A stretch of DNA of 64,000 nucleotides from Jannaschia sp. M317 (lineage in GTDB: Bacteria > Pseudomonadota > Alphaproteobacteria > Rhodobacterales > Rhodobacteraceae): contig NZ_CP081155.1 of NCBI RefSeq assembly GCF_025141175.1, forward strand, positions 3,439,001 to 3,503,000, given 5' to 3'. The notes under the pieces were generated by a model. That model had not been told where the DNA came from and searched no databases. It saw only the letters and a list, made by a program, of their open reading frames with translations. Positions 28,625 to 36,901 of the stretch are shown piece after piece; position 1 is the stretch's first letter, and every line of letters starts with the position of its first letter. The position numbers and the translations under genes were made by a program.

Positions 28625-29716
28625 TCAGTTCGGGATATCGCCGGTCAGACCTTCGACGTAGAAGTTCATGCCCAGCAGGGTGCCGTCGTCGGCGACTTCG
28701 CCGTCGGCCAGCCAGGGCGTGCCGTCCTGCTTGTTGATCGGGCCGGTGAACGGGTGGTAGCTACCGTCGGTGATCGCGGCGATCATGGCTTCGGCTTCGG
28801 CTTTTACCTCGGCGGGGACTTCGGCGGTGATTTCGCCGATGACGACCTCGCCCTCGGGCATGCCGCCCCAGCTGACGGTCTGCTCATAGGTGCCGTCCAT
28901 CAACTCGCCCACGCGCTTGACGTAGTAGGGGGCCCAATCGTCGATGATCGAGGCGATGCGCGGGTTGGGCGCAAAGGCATACATGTCCGACGCCTGACCG
29001 AAGGTGAACACGCGGCCGCCGTTTTCGTTGGCCTCCTGCGCGGCGGCAGACGGTGCGGTCGAATCGGTGTGCTGCAGGATCACGTCGACGCCCTGGTCGA
29101 TCATGGCGCGGGCGGCGTCGGCCTCTTTGGCGGGGTCGAACCAGGTGTAGGCCCAGGTCACGACCATCTCGACGTCGGGGTTCACCTTTCTGGCGTGCAG
29201 GAACGACGAATTGATGCCCTGAATGACCTCGGGGATCGGGAAGGACGCGATATAGCCGATCTTGTTGGTCTCGGTCATGTGGCCGGCGATGGTGCCAGTC
29301 ACAGCGCGGCCTTCGTAGAAGCGCGCGTCATAGGTGGAGACGTTCGGATGTTCGCGCTTGAAGCCGGTGGCGTGCTCGAACTTCACGTCCGGGAACTTGG
29401 CCGCGACGTTGTTGGTCGGGTCCATGTAGCCAAAGGAGGTGGTGAAGATGATGTCGGCCCCGCCCAGCGCCATCTGGGTGATCACCCGCTCGGCATCGGC
29501 GCCTTCGGGGACGTTCTCCTGATAGACGGTCTCGACCTTGTCGCCGTAAGCTTCCTCTACGGCAAGACGGCCCTGGTCGTGCTGATAGGTCCAGCCGCCG
29601 TCACCGATGGGGCCGACGTAGACGAATCCGACCTTGGTCTTCTCGTGGCCATCGGCGAAGGCCGCGCCGGTCAGGCCCAGCGCGATGGCGCCGGCAAGTA
29701 GTGCCTTGAGTTTCAT
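28625..29716 (-). CDS. BMP-family periplasmic substrate-binding protein of a nucleoside ABC transporter
   Basis: A 363-residue protein with a cleavable signal peptide (MKLKALLAGAIALGLTGAAFA) and a BMP domain (VGFVYVGPIGDGGWTYQHDQGR opens it). Unlike many BMP proteins it has no lipobox Cys, so it is a soluble periplasmic receptor. BMP proteins bind purine nucleosides or related bases. GGGAGATATC precedes the ATG. It is the last gene of the leftward purine operon, 51 bases after a permease gene, a typical position for high expression of the receptor. Confidence 0.92.
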   Translation of the reverse strand: MKLKALLAGAIALGLTGAAFADGHEKTKVGFVYVGPIGDGGWTYQHDQGRLAVEEAYGDKVETVYQENVPEGADAERVITQMALGGADIIFTTSFGYMDPTNNVAAKFPDVKFEHATGFKREHPNVSTYDARFYEGRAVTGTIAGHMTETNKIGYIASFPIPEVIQGINSSFLHARKVNPDVEMVVTWAYTWFDPAKEADAARAMIDQGVDVILQHTDSTAPSAAAQEANENGGRVFTFGQASDMYAFAPNPRIASIIDDWAPYYVKRVGELMDGTYEQTVSWGGMPEGEVVIGEITAEVPAEVKAEAEAMIAAITDGSYHPFTGPINKQDGTPWLADGEVADDGTLLGMNFYVEGLTGDIPN

Positions 29717-29767
29717 GATATCTCCCAGGTTGTTGGATGCCCGTGCGGGCGTGGTTGGAAGCCTCTC

Positions 29768-30697
29768 TCAGGTGGAGGCATGGAATGGTTTGCCAAGGCT
29801 GGCGGGCGCATCCCCGCCGCGTCCGGCACGACGGGAAATAAGCACGAGCACGAGGATGGTGACAAGGTAGGGGGCCGCCGACAGCAGCTCTACCGGGACC
29901 TTGGCCCCCGCCGTCTGCAGGTTCAGCTGCAACACCGTGATGCCGCCGAAAAGATAGGCACCGATCAGAACGCGCCCCGCCTTCCAGGAGGCGAAGACCA
30001 CAAGCGCCAGCGCGATCCAGCCCGCGCCCGCGGTCATGCCCTCGGTCCATTGCGGCACCCGCACCAGCGTCAGGTAGGCCCCGCCCAGACCCGCGCAGGC
30101 CCCGCCAAAGGCAATCGCCAACAGGCGCACCCGGCGCACGTGATAGCCCAGCGCGTGGGCGGCCTCATGGCTTTCGCCCACCGCCCGCAGGATCAGGCCC
30201 CCGCGCGTGAACTTCAGAAACGCCCAGACCGCGACGGTCAGAGCGACCGAAACATAGACGATGGGGTCATGCCCAAAGACCACGCGCCCGAAGAAGGGGA
30301 TGTCCGACAGCGGCCCCAGGTCGATCCGCGACAGGCTGTCGACCTTGATGCCCACGTAACCCTGACCCAGCAGAGACGACAGGCCCAGTCCGAACAGCGT
30401 CAGCGCAAGGCCTGTGGCCACCTGGTTCGACAGCAGAACCTGGGTCAGGAACCCGAACAGAAGCGCCATGACCGCGCCGCCCACCATCGCGGCCACGAAC
30501 CCCGCAGTGACGGAGCCGGTCTCGATGGCGGCGATGAAACCGGTGACGGCGCCCATGATCATCATGCCCTCGACGCCCAGGTTCAGCACGCCCGCCTTTT
30601 CCACCACCATCTCGCCCAAGGCGGCCAGCAGGATCGGCGTGGCCGCCACCATCAGGGACGCGATCAGCAGGGTGGGGGAGATGGCGGAAAGATCCAT
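29768..30697 (-). CDS. ABC transporter permease (nucleoside/simple-sugar type), second permease
   Basis: A 309-residue integral membrane protein of the BPD_transp_2 family (EKAGVLNLGVEGMMIMGAVTGF near the N-terminus is characteristic, as is the RAVGESHEAAHALGYHV coupling loop). It pairs with the permease at 30979 to form the membrane pore. The ATG directly follows the TGA of the 94-residue membrane protein, with no gap. Confidence 0.93.
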   Translation of the reverse strand: MDLSAISPTLLIASLMVAATPILLAALGEMVVEKAGVLNLGVEGMMIMGAVTGFIAAIETGSVTAGFVAAMVGGAVMALLFGFLTQVLLSNQVATGLALTLFGLGLSSLLGQGYVGIKVDSLSRIDLGPLSDIPFFGRVVFGHDPIVYVSVALTVAVWAFLKFTRGGLILRAVGESHEAAHALGYHVRRVRLLAIAFGGACAGLGGAYLTLVRVPQWTEGMTAGAGWIALALVVFASWKAGRVLIGAYLFGGITVLQLNLQTAGAKVPVELLSAAPYLVTILVLVLISRRAGRGGDAPASLGKPFHAST

Positions 30698-30982
30698 TCA
30701 GAGAGTCCCGTGCAGGGTGACAAGGCAATGGGTGCAGATCAGCGCAAAGCCCGTGACCGCAGCCACCGCCATGGGGCGCGGCATCGCGGTGAGGGGCCGG
30801 TGCCGGGCGAGGCGCGCGCGCAAACCGGGCAGCAACAGCGCCGCGGCCGCAAGGCCCAGAAGCGCCCCGATATGGGCCAGGACGAAGGCCAGACCGGCCC
30901 CCGCCCAGGGACCATGGACCATCAGGGGCACCATCGCCCCCATCCCGAGGCCCATCAGCGGCGCCATATGTGCATGGGTCAT
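30698..30982 (-). CDS. Small membrane protein between the two nucleoside permeases
   Basis: A 94-residue hydrophobic protein with about three predicted membrane helices, a methionine/histidine-rich N-terminus (MTHAHMAPLMGLGMGAMVPL) and a C-terminal ICTHCLV pair of cysteines. It matches no family I recognise. Its ATG overlaps the stop of the upstream permease by four bases (ATGA) and its stop abuts the ATG of the next permease, so it is embedded in a translationally coupled transporter operon. It may be an accessory subunit. Histidine and cysteine clusters could bind metal, but this is speculation. Confidence 0.7.
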   Translation of the reverse strand: MTHAHMAPLMGLGMGAMVPLMVHGPWAGAGLAFVLAHIGALLGLAAAALLLPGLRARLARHRPLTAMPRPMAVAAVTGFALICTHCLVTLHGTL

Positions 30983-32061
30983 GCCGCCCCCCCCTGTCCG
31001 ATGCGCAAGCGGAAGTTCGAAAACACATCTAGCGCCAGCAGGAAGAACAGAAGCATGCCCTGAAACGCGCTGATCGCCGAGGCGGGCAGGCCGAGGTCCG
31101 TCGACGCATTGTCGCCCCCCACGTAGGTCAGCGCCATCAGCAGGCCCGCCAGCAGGATGCCCACCGGGTTCAATCGCCCGAGGAACGCCACGATGATCGC
31201 GGTGAACCCATAGCCGCTGGCGAAATCGATGGAGATCTGGCCCGCCGGTCCCGTCACCTCGAACAGGCCCGCCAGACCGGCCAGCACACCGGCAAAGCCC
31301 AGACAGAACACCACCAGTCGCGCAGGCCGCACGCCCGCAAAGGCCGCCGCCCGCGGGGCCGCGCCGGTCAGGCGGATCTGAAACCCCATGAGATGCCGCG
31401 CCAACAGGATCTGCGCAAAGATGACCGCAATCACCGCCAGCACCACGCCCCAATGAATCCCGGTGCCCGCGATCAGTTCCGGGTTGGCCGACGCGTCCCA
31501 CCGGCTCAGGTTGCGCGACCCCGGAAAGCCCACCGCCTCCGGGTTGCGCAGCCAGGACACGGCTGCCGAGGCCAGCAGGTTCTCGGCCACATAGACCAGC
31601 ATCAGCGAGACAAGGATTTCGTTGGTGCCGAACCGGATACGCAGAAAGGCCGGGATCATCGCCCAGGCGAACCCGCCCAGCGCCCCCGCAGCCACCATCA
31701 GCGGAAAGATCAGCACCGACTCGGAGGGATAGAAGGCCAGGCCCGCCGCCGCCCCGCAGATCGCACCGACGATGTATTGTCCCTCGGCCCCGATGTTCCA
31801 GATGCCTGCCCGGAACCCCATGGCCAACCCGACCGCGATCAAGATCAGCGGCCCGGCCTTCACCAGCAGCTGACCCCGGAAATACCAGGCAAATTCGCCA
31901 AAGACCGGATCCCAGAAAATCGTGCGGATCGCCTCGAACGGGTTCTTGCCCAGAAAGGCGAACATCAAACCGCCCGCGAACATCGTCAGCACGACCGCGA
32001 CCAAAGGCGAGGCCGCCTGCCAGGCGCGCGACGGCGTCGGTCGCCGTTCCAGCCGGATCAT
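30979..32061 (-). CDS. ABC transporter permease (nucleoside/simple-sugar type), first permease
   Basis: A 360-residue inner-membrane protein of the BPD_transp_2 family. The blocks GFRAGIWNIGAEGQYIVGA and GTNEILVSLMLVYVAENLL resemble NupP/YufP-type nucleoside permeases, and the cytoplasmic loop with RAAAFAGVRPARL contacts the ATPase. AGGAGG lies six bases before ATG 32061; upstream in-frame codons come from a dispersed repeat. It is separated from the ATPase gene by 123 bases holding two repeat elements. Confidence 0.93.
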   Translation of the reverse strand: MIRLERRPTPSRAWQAASPLVAVVLTMFAGGLMFAFLGKNPFEAIRTIFWDPVFGEFAWYFRGQLLVKAGPLILIAVGLAMGFRAGIWNIGAEGQYIVGAICGAAAGLAFYPSESVLIFPLMVAAGALGGFAWAMIPAFLRIRFGTNEILVSLMLVYVAENLLASAAVSWLRNPEAVGFPGSRNLSRWDASANPELIAGTGIHWGVVLAVIAVIFAQILLARHLMGFQIRLTGAAPRAAAFAGVRPARLVVFCLGFAGVLAGLAGLFEVTGPAGQISIDFASGYGFTAIIVAFLGRLNPVGILLAGLLMALTYVGGDNASTDLGLPASAISAFQGMLLFFLLALDVFSNFRLRIGQGGAA

Positions 32062-32074
32062 GCGCGGCCTCCTG

Positions 32075-32102
32075 TTTCTGCTCGGCGAGAATACTCCGGG
32101 GG
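32075..32102 (+). repeat. Dispersed mosaic repeat, copy C
   Basis: TTTCTGCTCGGCGAGAATAC followed by TCCGGGG repeats the arm seen at 18967 and 35711. GGGGGCC...CCCCTGCC follows as an imperfect hairpin. It lies in the gap between the ATPase and the first permease of the purine operon, next to the double-hairpin element. Confidence 0.7.
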
Positions 32103-32136
32103 CCGAGCCCCCTGCCCGACCCGCCCCGGGCGGAGC

Positions 32137-32183
32137 GCAAATCCTTTCCAAAGGATTTGCTCAAAGTTTGATATCAAACTTTG
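32137..32183. repeat. Double-hairpin element, copy 2
   Basis: GCAAATCCTTT (32137-32147) pairs perfectly with AAAGGATTTGC (32150-32160), followed by the perfect 22-base palindrome at 32162-32183 built from CAAAGTTTGAT and ATCAAACTTTG. The stop codon of the ABC ATPase gene begins two bases beyond it. As at 358-403, both stems lie at a gene's 3' end. Here it is inside an operon, where it might uncouple ATPase and permease expression. Confidence 0.75.
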
Positions 32184-32184
32184 G

Positions 32185-33699
32185 CTACCCATGGGCGACC
32201 TCCAGATCGTGGGCCCCGCCCAGCATCAGACCGATCCGTTCGATCGTCAGGTCCGCCGTCGGCACCGAAGACCCAAGCCGCCCTTCGTTCAACGCGGCAA
32301 ATCGGTCGGATACCTCCAGCAGCTCATCAAGATCCTGCGAGATCACGATCACGCCCGCCCCCTCGGCCACGAGATCCAGCAGGGCCTGCCGGATCGCCGC
32401 CGCCGCCGAGGCGTCGACCCCCCAGGTCGGTTGGTTGACCACCAGAACGCGCGGATCCTGCAGGACCTCGCGCCCGATGACGAATTTCTGCAGGTTGCCG
32501 CCCGACAGGCTGCGCGCGGCCACGCCCGGGCCGGGGGTGCGCACGTCGAAGGCGGCGATCACCTCTTCGGCGAACCCCTTGGCCCGCCCCCAGTCCAGAA
32601 AACCACGGGTCAGCATGCCCTTGCGCGCCGCCCCGGTCAGGGCCGCGTTTTCGGTCAGGGACATGTCAGGCGCGGCGGCGTGGCCCAGCCGTTCCTCGGG
32701 GCCGGTCAGCAATCCGGCGGCGCGGCGCGCCGTTGGGCCTGCGCGCGACAGGTCCGCGCCCTCCAACGTGACGCAGCCAGAGGCCGACAGCCGCTCACCG
32801 GACAAAGCCGCCAGCAATTCGTCCTGACCGTTGCCCGCGACGCCACCGATGCCCAGCACCTCGCCGGCACGTAGATCCAACGAGACATCGCGCAGGGGCG
32901 TGCCGAACTGGCTCAGCGGGGGCAACGACAGCGATTTGACCGAAAGCAGCACCTCACCCGTGGCCCGGCCCCGCCCCTTGGGCGCGGTCAGCTTGGTGCC
33001 GACCATACGTTCGGCCAGTTCCGCGGCCGAGGTCTGGCGCGGGTCGCATTCGCCCACGACCTTGCCACCGCGCAGGATCGTCGCCGCATCGCAAAGCGCG
33101 CGGATCTCTTCCAGCTTGTGAGAAATATAGAGGATCGCCGTCCCCTCGGCCGACAGTTTGCGCAGGGTTGCAAAGAGGATCTCCACCTCCTGCGGGGTCA
33201 GCACGGAGGTCGGCTCGTCCATGATCAACAGGCGCGGATCCTGCAGCAGGCAGCGCACGATTTCCACCCGCTGGCGTTCGCCCGCCGACAGGTCACCGAC
33301 GCGGCGTCCGGGATCCAGCGGCAGGCCATACGCCTCGGACACGTCGCGGATCCGGGCAGCCAGGTCGCGCATCGGGGGCGGATTTTCCATCCCCAAGGCT
33401 ACGTTTTCGGCCACCGACAGGGCCTCGAACAGCGAAAAGTGCTGAAACACCATCGCCACGCCCGAGGCCCGCGCCTCGCGCGGCTCTGCCGGGGCGTAGG
33501 GCTGTCCGGACAGGGTCATGGTGCCGCGATCGGGCTTTACCAAGCCGTAGATCGTCTTGACCAAGGTCGATTTGCCCGCGCCGTTTTCGCCCAGCAGGGC
33601 ATGAACCCCGCCTTCGGCGATTGCAAAGGACACATCCTCGTTGGCGACCACGCCGGGATAGGCCTTGGTCAGCCCGTCAAGTGTCAGCAATGGCGTCAA
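32185..33699 (-). CDS. ABC transporter ATP-binding protein (nucleoside/simple-sugar type, two ABC domains)
   Basis: A 504-residue protein with tandem ATPase domains. Domain 1 has Walker A GENGAGKST, signature LSAGERQRVEI and Walker B with DEPTSVL. Domain 2 has a degenerate Walker A (GVAGNGQDEL, no Lys), signature LSGGNLQKFVIGRE and NQPTWGVD, the asymmetry normal for RbsA/NupO-type ATPases. The likely start is a TTG at 33699 whose TTGA overlaps the xdhC stop, giving the family length. In-frame codons further upstream lie inside xdhC and lack similarity. It energises purine nucleoside/base uptake. Confidence 0.9.
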   Translation of the reverse strand: MTPLLTLDGLTKAYPGVVANEDVSFAIAEGGVHALLGENGAGKSTLVKTIYGLVKPDRGTMTLSGQPYAPAEPREARASGVAMVFQHFSLFEALSVAENVALGMENPPPMRDLAARIRDVSEAYGLPLDPGRRVGDLSAGERQRVEIVRCLLQDPRLLIMDEPTSVLTPQEVEILFATLRKLSAEGTAILYISHKLEEIRALCDAATILRGGKVVGECDPRQTSAAELAERMVGTKLTAPKGRGRATGEVLLSVKSLSLPPLSQFGTPLRDVSLDLRAGEVLGIGGVAGNGQDELLAALSGERLSASGCVTLEGADLSRAGPTARRAAGLLTGPEERLGHAAAPDMSLTENAALTGAARKGMLTRGFLDWGRAKGFAEEVIAAFDVRTPGPGVAARSLSGGNLQKFVIGREVLQDPRVLVVNQPTWGVDASAAAAIRQALLDLVAEGAGVIVISQDLDELLEVSDRFAALNEGRLGSSVPTADLTIERIGLMLGGAHDLEVAHG

Positions 33700-34571
33700 G
33701 CGGCCGTCCCTTCCTGCGCAGCCTCTGCGGGCAGCTGGGCAGACAGTAGACCCGCCGCGACGCCCACGGCAATGGCCTGTGGGTGACTGCCCAATTCGGG
33801 GGCACCGATGGGGCAGCGGATTCGCCCTATTTCCTTGGGGCCATGACCCAAACTTGCCAACCTTGTGCGAAACCGTGCCCATTTTGTAGGCGACCCGATC
33901 AAGCCGCAGGCGGAAAATCCATGGGTCAACGCGGCGTGGCACAGTGCCAGGTCGATTTCATGGCTGTAGGTCAGGATGAAATGCTCCGCCTCTGCCGGAG
34001 CCAGCGCCATGGCGCGCGGCATGTCGGCGGCGGCGAGTGGGGTGATGCCCGGCGGCAGGTCGGGCATCCGCGCGGGTTCGTCGATCACGGTGACGGCCAG
34101 GTCGGGCAATGGGGCCAGCACCGCGGCCAGCGCCTGGCCCACATGTCCCGCCCCCCAGATCCAGATAGGACGGCGGGCCTGCGCCCCTTCGCGCAACCAG
34201 CCATCGCGGAAACCATAGGGGCCCGCAGGCTCTGGCGCGGTGCCCTCGACCCGGCGCGCCCAGGGGGTCGCGGGCAGCGCCGCGATCCGTTCCACCACCA
34301 GGGTGACCGCGCCCCCGCAACACTGGCCCAGCGCGGGGCCCAACGGCATCCGCACCACCCGCGTCTGGCCGCAGGCCAGGACCGCGCGCGCCAGATCCAG
34401 CGCGCGCCATTCCAGCGCGCCGCCGCCGATCGTGCCCGCCACGATCCCGTCGCGCGCCAGCATCTCCGTTCCCGCCCCCCGCGGGGCGGAGCCCCGTGCC
34501 TCGGCCACCACGACACGCGCGACCGGTCCCCCGGCAAGCGCGCGCGCCAGTGCCTGCGCATCCAGCGTCAC
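33696..34571 (-). CDS. xdhC: Xanthine dehydrogenase accessory protein XdhC
   Basis: A 291-residue XdhC/CoxI-family chaperone that inserts sulfurated molybdenum cofactor into XdhB. It has the N-terminal ARGSAPRGAG block, the GGGALEW motif, LGQCCGGAV with paired cysteines, and a C-terminal Rossmann domain (WIWGAGHVGQALA). The start is a GTG at 34571 overlapping the xdhB stop (GTGA). The longer upstream frame lies inside xdhB. It is coupled at its end to the ABC ATPase by a TTGA overlap. Confidence 0.92.
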   Translation of the reverse strand: MTLDAQALARALAGGPVARVVVAEARGSAPRGAGTEMLARDGIVAGTIGGGALEWRALDLARAVLACGQTRVVRMPLGPALGQCCGGAVTLVVERIAALPATPWARRVEGTAPEPAGPYGFRDGWLREGAQARRPIWIWGAGHVGQALAAVLAPLPDLAVTVIDEPARMPDLPPGITPLAAADMPRAMALAPAEAEHFILTYSHEIDLALCHAALTHGFSACGLIGSPTKWARFRTRLASLGHGPKEIGRIRCPIGAPELGSHPQAIAVGVAAGLLSAQLPAEAAQEGTAA

Positions 34572-36901
34572 GCCAGCCCCCGCACCGCCTTCAACACCTG
34601 TTCGGCCGTCGCCGGGGCCTGCAGGTCGGGCCAGCCGTCGCCGCAGGCCCCGACCGCCTGGGCCAGGGCCGACCAGACGCTGATCCCGTGCATGAACGGC
34701 GGCTCGCCCACCGCCTTGGAGCGATAGACCGTGTCTTCCCGGTTCGCCCCCTGCCACAGCGCGACGTTGAACACTTCGGGCACGTCTGAGGCGCAGGGGA
34801 TCTTGTAGGTCGAAGGCGCGTGGGTCCGCAGCCGCCCCTTGCCGTCCCAGACCAGTTCCTCGGTCGTCAGCCAGCCGGCCCCCTGGACGAAGGCGCCCTC
34901 GACCTGTCCGATATCCAGCGCGGGGTTCAGGGACGCGCCCGCATCGTGCAGGATGTCGGTGCGCAGAATGCGGTTCTCACCGGTCAACCGGTCGATCACC
35001 ACCTCGGAACAGGCCGCCCCATAGGCGAAGTAATAGAACGGCCGCCCCCAGCCCGCTGCCCGATCCCAGGAAATGTCGGGTGTGGCGTAAAAACCGGTCG
35101 CGGACAGCGAGACGCGGGCGGCGTAGGCCTTGGCCGCCACCTCCTCGAAGCCGTAGCCCGCGCCCGCCACATGGACCCGGTCACCGGCAAAGACGACCTC
35201 TGCCGGGGCCACCTGATGCTCTGCCGCGAGGAACGCCGCCATCCGGTCGTGGATCGTATCGCAGGCCGCCTGCACCGCCATGCCGTTCAGATCCGCCCCC
35301 GATGACGCCGCCGTGGCCGATGTGTTGGGCACCTTGGCGGTATCCGTCGCCGTGATCCGCACCCGCGCCAGGTCGCACCCAAACCGACTGGCGGCGATCT
35401 GCACCACCTTGGAATGCAGGCCCTGCCCCATTTCGGTGCCGCCATGGTTGAGATGGACAGAGCCGTCGGCATAGACATGCACCAGCGCCCCCGCCTGGTT
35501 CAGATGGGTCAGCGTGAAAGAGATCCCGAACTTCACCGGGGTCAGCGCGATCCCGCGCTTTAGTCTCCCATTGTCCGCGTTCCACGCCGCCACCCGCGCC
35601 CGGCGCCCGGCATAGTCACACCGCTCCGCCAGTTCCCCCACCAGCCCGTTGAGACAGAAATCCGTCACAGCCTGGCCGTAATGGGTGCGCCCGTTGCGGC
35701 CCGGTCCTGGTTTCTTCTCGGCCGAAATACTCCCGCCGGAGGCACCGACATCGCCCTGCGCGTCGTCGTAGAAATTGACGCGCCGCACGGCCAGCGGATC
35801 CATGCCAAGCACGTGCGCCACGTGATCCATGATCCGTTCGATCCCGATCATCCCCTGCGGCCCGCCAAATCCCCGGAACGCCGTGGCTGATTGGGTATTG
35901 GTCCGCAGCCGCCAGGACGTGATTTCCATCGCGGGGATGTCATAGGCGTTGTCCGCATGCAGCATCGCCCGGTCCGCCACCGGCAGCGACAGGTCCTGCG
36001 CCCAGCCACAGCGCACCCAGTGTCGGAACCGGACGCCGACCAGGCGTCCGTCATCCTTGTAGCCGACGTCATAGGCGATGCGGAAATCGTGGCGTTTGCC
36101 GGTGACCACGAAATCGTCGTCACGGTCATACCGCATGCGGGTGGCGCGCCCGGTGCGCGCGGCGACCACGGCACAGGCCACGGCCAGCGCGTTGCCCTGG
36201 CTTTCCTTGCCGCCGAACCCGCCGCCCATGCGCCGCACTTCGGATCGCACCGCGTGCATAGGTACGCCCAGCGCATCGGCCACCTTGTGCTGGATCTCGG
36301 TCGGGTGCTGGGTGGAGGTGAGGATGTGCATCTCTCCGCCCTCGCCCGGCAGGGCCAGGGCGGCGTGGCCTTCCAGATAGAAATGCTCCTGCCCGCCCAG
36401 ATCGAACTGACCTTCCAGACGGTGCGGGGCCGCGGCAAGGGTGGCGTCGACATCGCCGTCGGTCCAGGTCCGGGGGCCGTCGTCGAACCAGCTTTCGGCT
36501 GCCAGCGCATCCTCGATTGTCAGCAGGGCGGGCGTCTCGGTCACCTTCGCCCTGTGCAGGCGCGCGGCGCGGCGGGCGGCCAGGTGGCTGTCGGCCACGA
36601 CCAGATACAGCGGCTGGCCCGCGTAATGGATCGTGCCGGTGCACAGCAGCGGCTCATCGTGCAGCGACGGCGAGCAGTCGGGCATCGTCGCAAAGTCGTC
36701 CGGCGTCAGCACCGCCACCACGCCGGGGGCCGCCCGCACCGCCGAGACGTCCAGCGCGTCGAGCGTGCCAGATGCCACCTCAGCCAGCCCGAACGCCAGA
36801 TGCAAGCATCCTGCCGGGGCCGGGATGTCGTCGGTATAGCGCGCCGCGCCGGTGACATGCAGGCGCGCGCTTTCGTGCGGCAGGGGTTTCGCGACGCTCA
36901 T
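34568..36901 (-). CDS. xdhB: Xanthine dehydrogenase molybdopterin-binding subunit XdhB
   Basis: A 777-residue large subunit of heterotetrameric xanthine dehydrogenase, which oxidises hypoxanthine to xanthine and urate. Molybdopterin and active-site blocks are visible: GGGFGGKES, FRGFGGPQGM with the substrate-binding Arg, GGTEMGQGLHSKV and KAVGEPPF with catalytic Glu733. An unusual stretch at residues ~387-397 (ASGGSISAEKK) is encoded by a dispersed repeat copy (35711-35742) between the VRRVNFYDD and THYGQ blocks, apparently an in-frame insertion. ATG 36901 overlaps the xdhA stop by four bases. Confidence 0.96.
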   Translation of the reverse strand: MSVAKPLPHESARLHVTGAARYTDDIPAPAGCLHLAFGLAEVASGTLDALDVSAVRAAPGVVAVLTPDDFATMPDCSPSLHDEPLLCTGTIHYAGQPLYLVVADSHLAARRAARLHRAKVTETPALLTIEDALAAESWFDDGPRTWTDGDVDATLAAAPHRLEGQFDLGGQEHFYLEGHAALALPGEGGEMHILTSTQHPTEIQHKVADALGVPMHAVRSEVRRMGGGFGGKESQGNALAVACAVVAARTGRATRMRYDRDDDFVVTGKRHDFRIAYDVGYKDDGRLVGVRFRHWVRCGWAQDLSLPVADRAMLHADNAYDIPAMEITSWRLRTNTQSATAFRGFGGPQGMIGIERIMDHVAHVLGMDPLAVRRVNFYDDAQGDVGASGGSISAEKKPGPGRNGRTHYGQAVTDFCLNGLVGELAERCDYAGRRARVAAWNADNGRLKRGIALTPVKFGISFTLTHLNQAGALVHVYADGSVHLNHGGTEMGQGLHSKVVQIAASRFGCDLARVRITATDTAKVPNTSATAASSGADLNGMAVQAACDTIHDRMAAFLAAEHQVAPAEVVFAGDRVHVAGAGYGFEEVAAKAYAARVSLSATGFYATPDISWDRAAGWGRPFYYFAYGAACSEVVIDRLTGENRILRTDILHDAGASLNPALDIGQVEGAFVQGAGWLTTEELVWDGKGRLRTHAPSTYKIPCASDVPEVFNVALWQGANREDTVYRSKAVGEPPFMHGISVWSALAQAVGACGDGWPDLQAPATAEQVLKAVRGLA
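35711..35742 (+). repeat. Dispersed mosaic repeat, copy D, inside xdhB
   Basis: TTTCTTCTCGGCCGAAATAC followed by TCCCGCCGGAGG matches the arms at 18967 and 45355 but lies within an uninterrupted xdhB frame. On the coding strand it is read as residues GGSISAEKK with flanks. Its 32 bases plus flanks keep the frame. Confidence 0.8.

Noticed and set aside
29717..29767. Possible purine riboswitch or attenuator before the BMP gene
   Set aside because: The 51-base spacer has only a short imperfect hairpin and lacks the conserved junction sequences of known purine aptamers.
30983..32164. Upstream part of the frame that ends with the 94-residue membrane protein
   Set aside because: It lies entirely inside the first permease gene in another frame and has arginine/glycine-rich non-protein-like translation; only the last 94 codons are supported.
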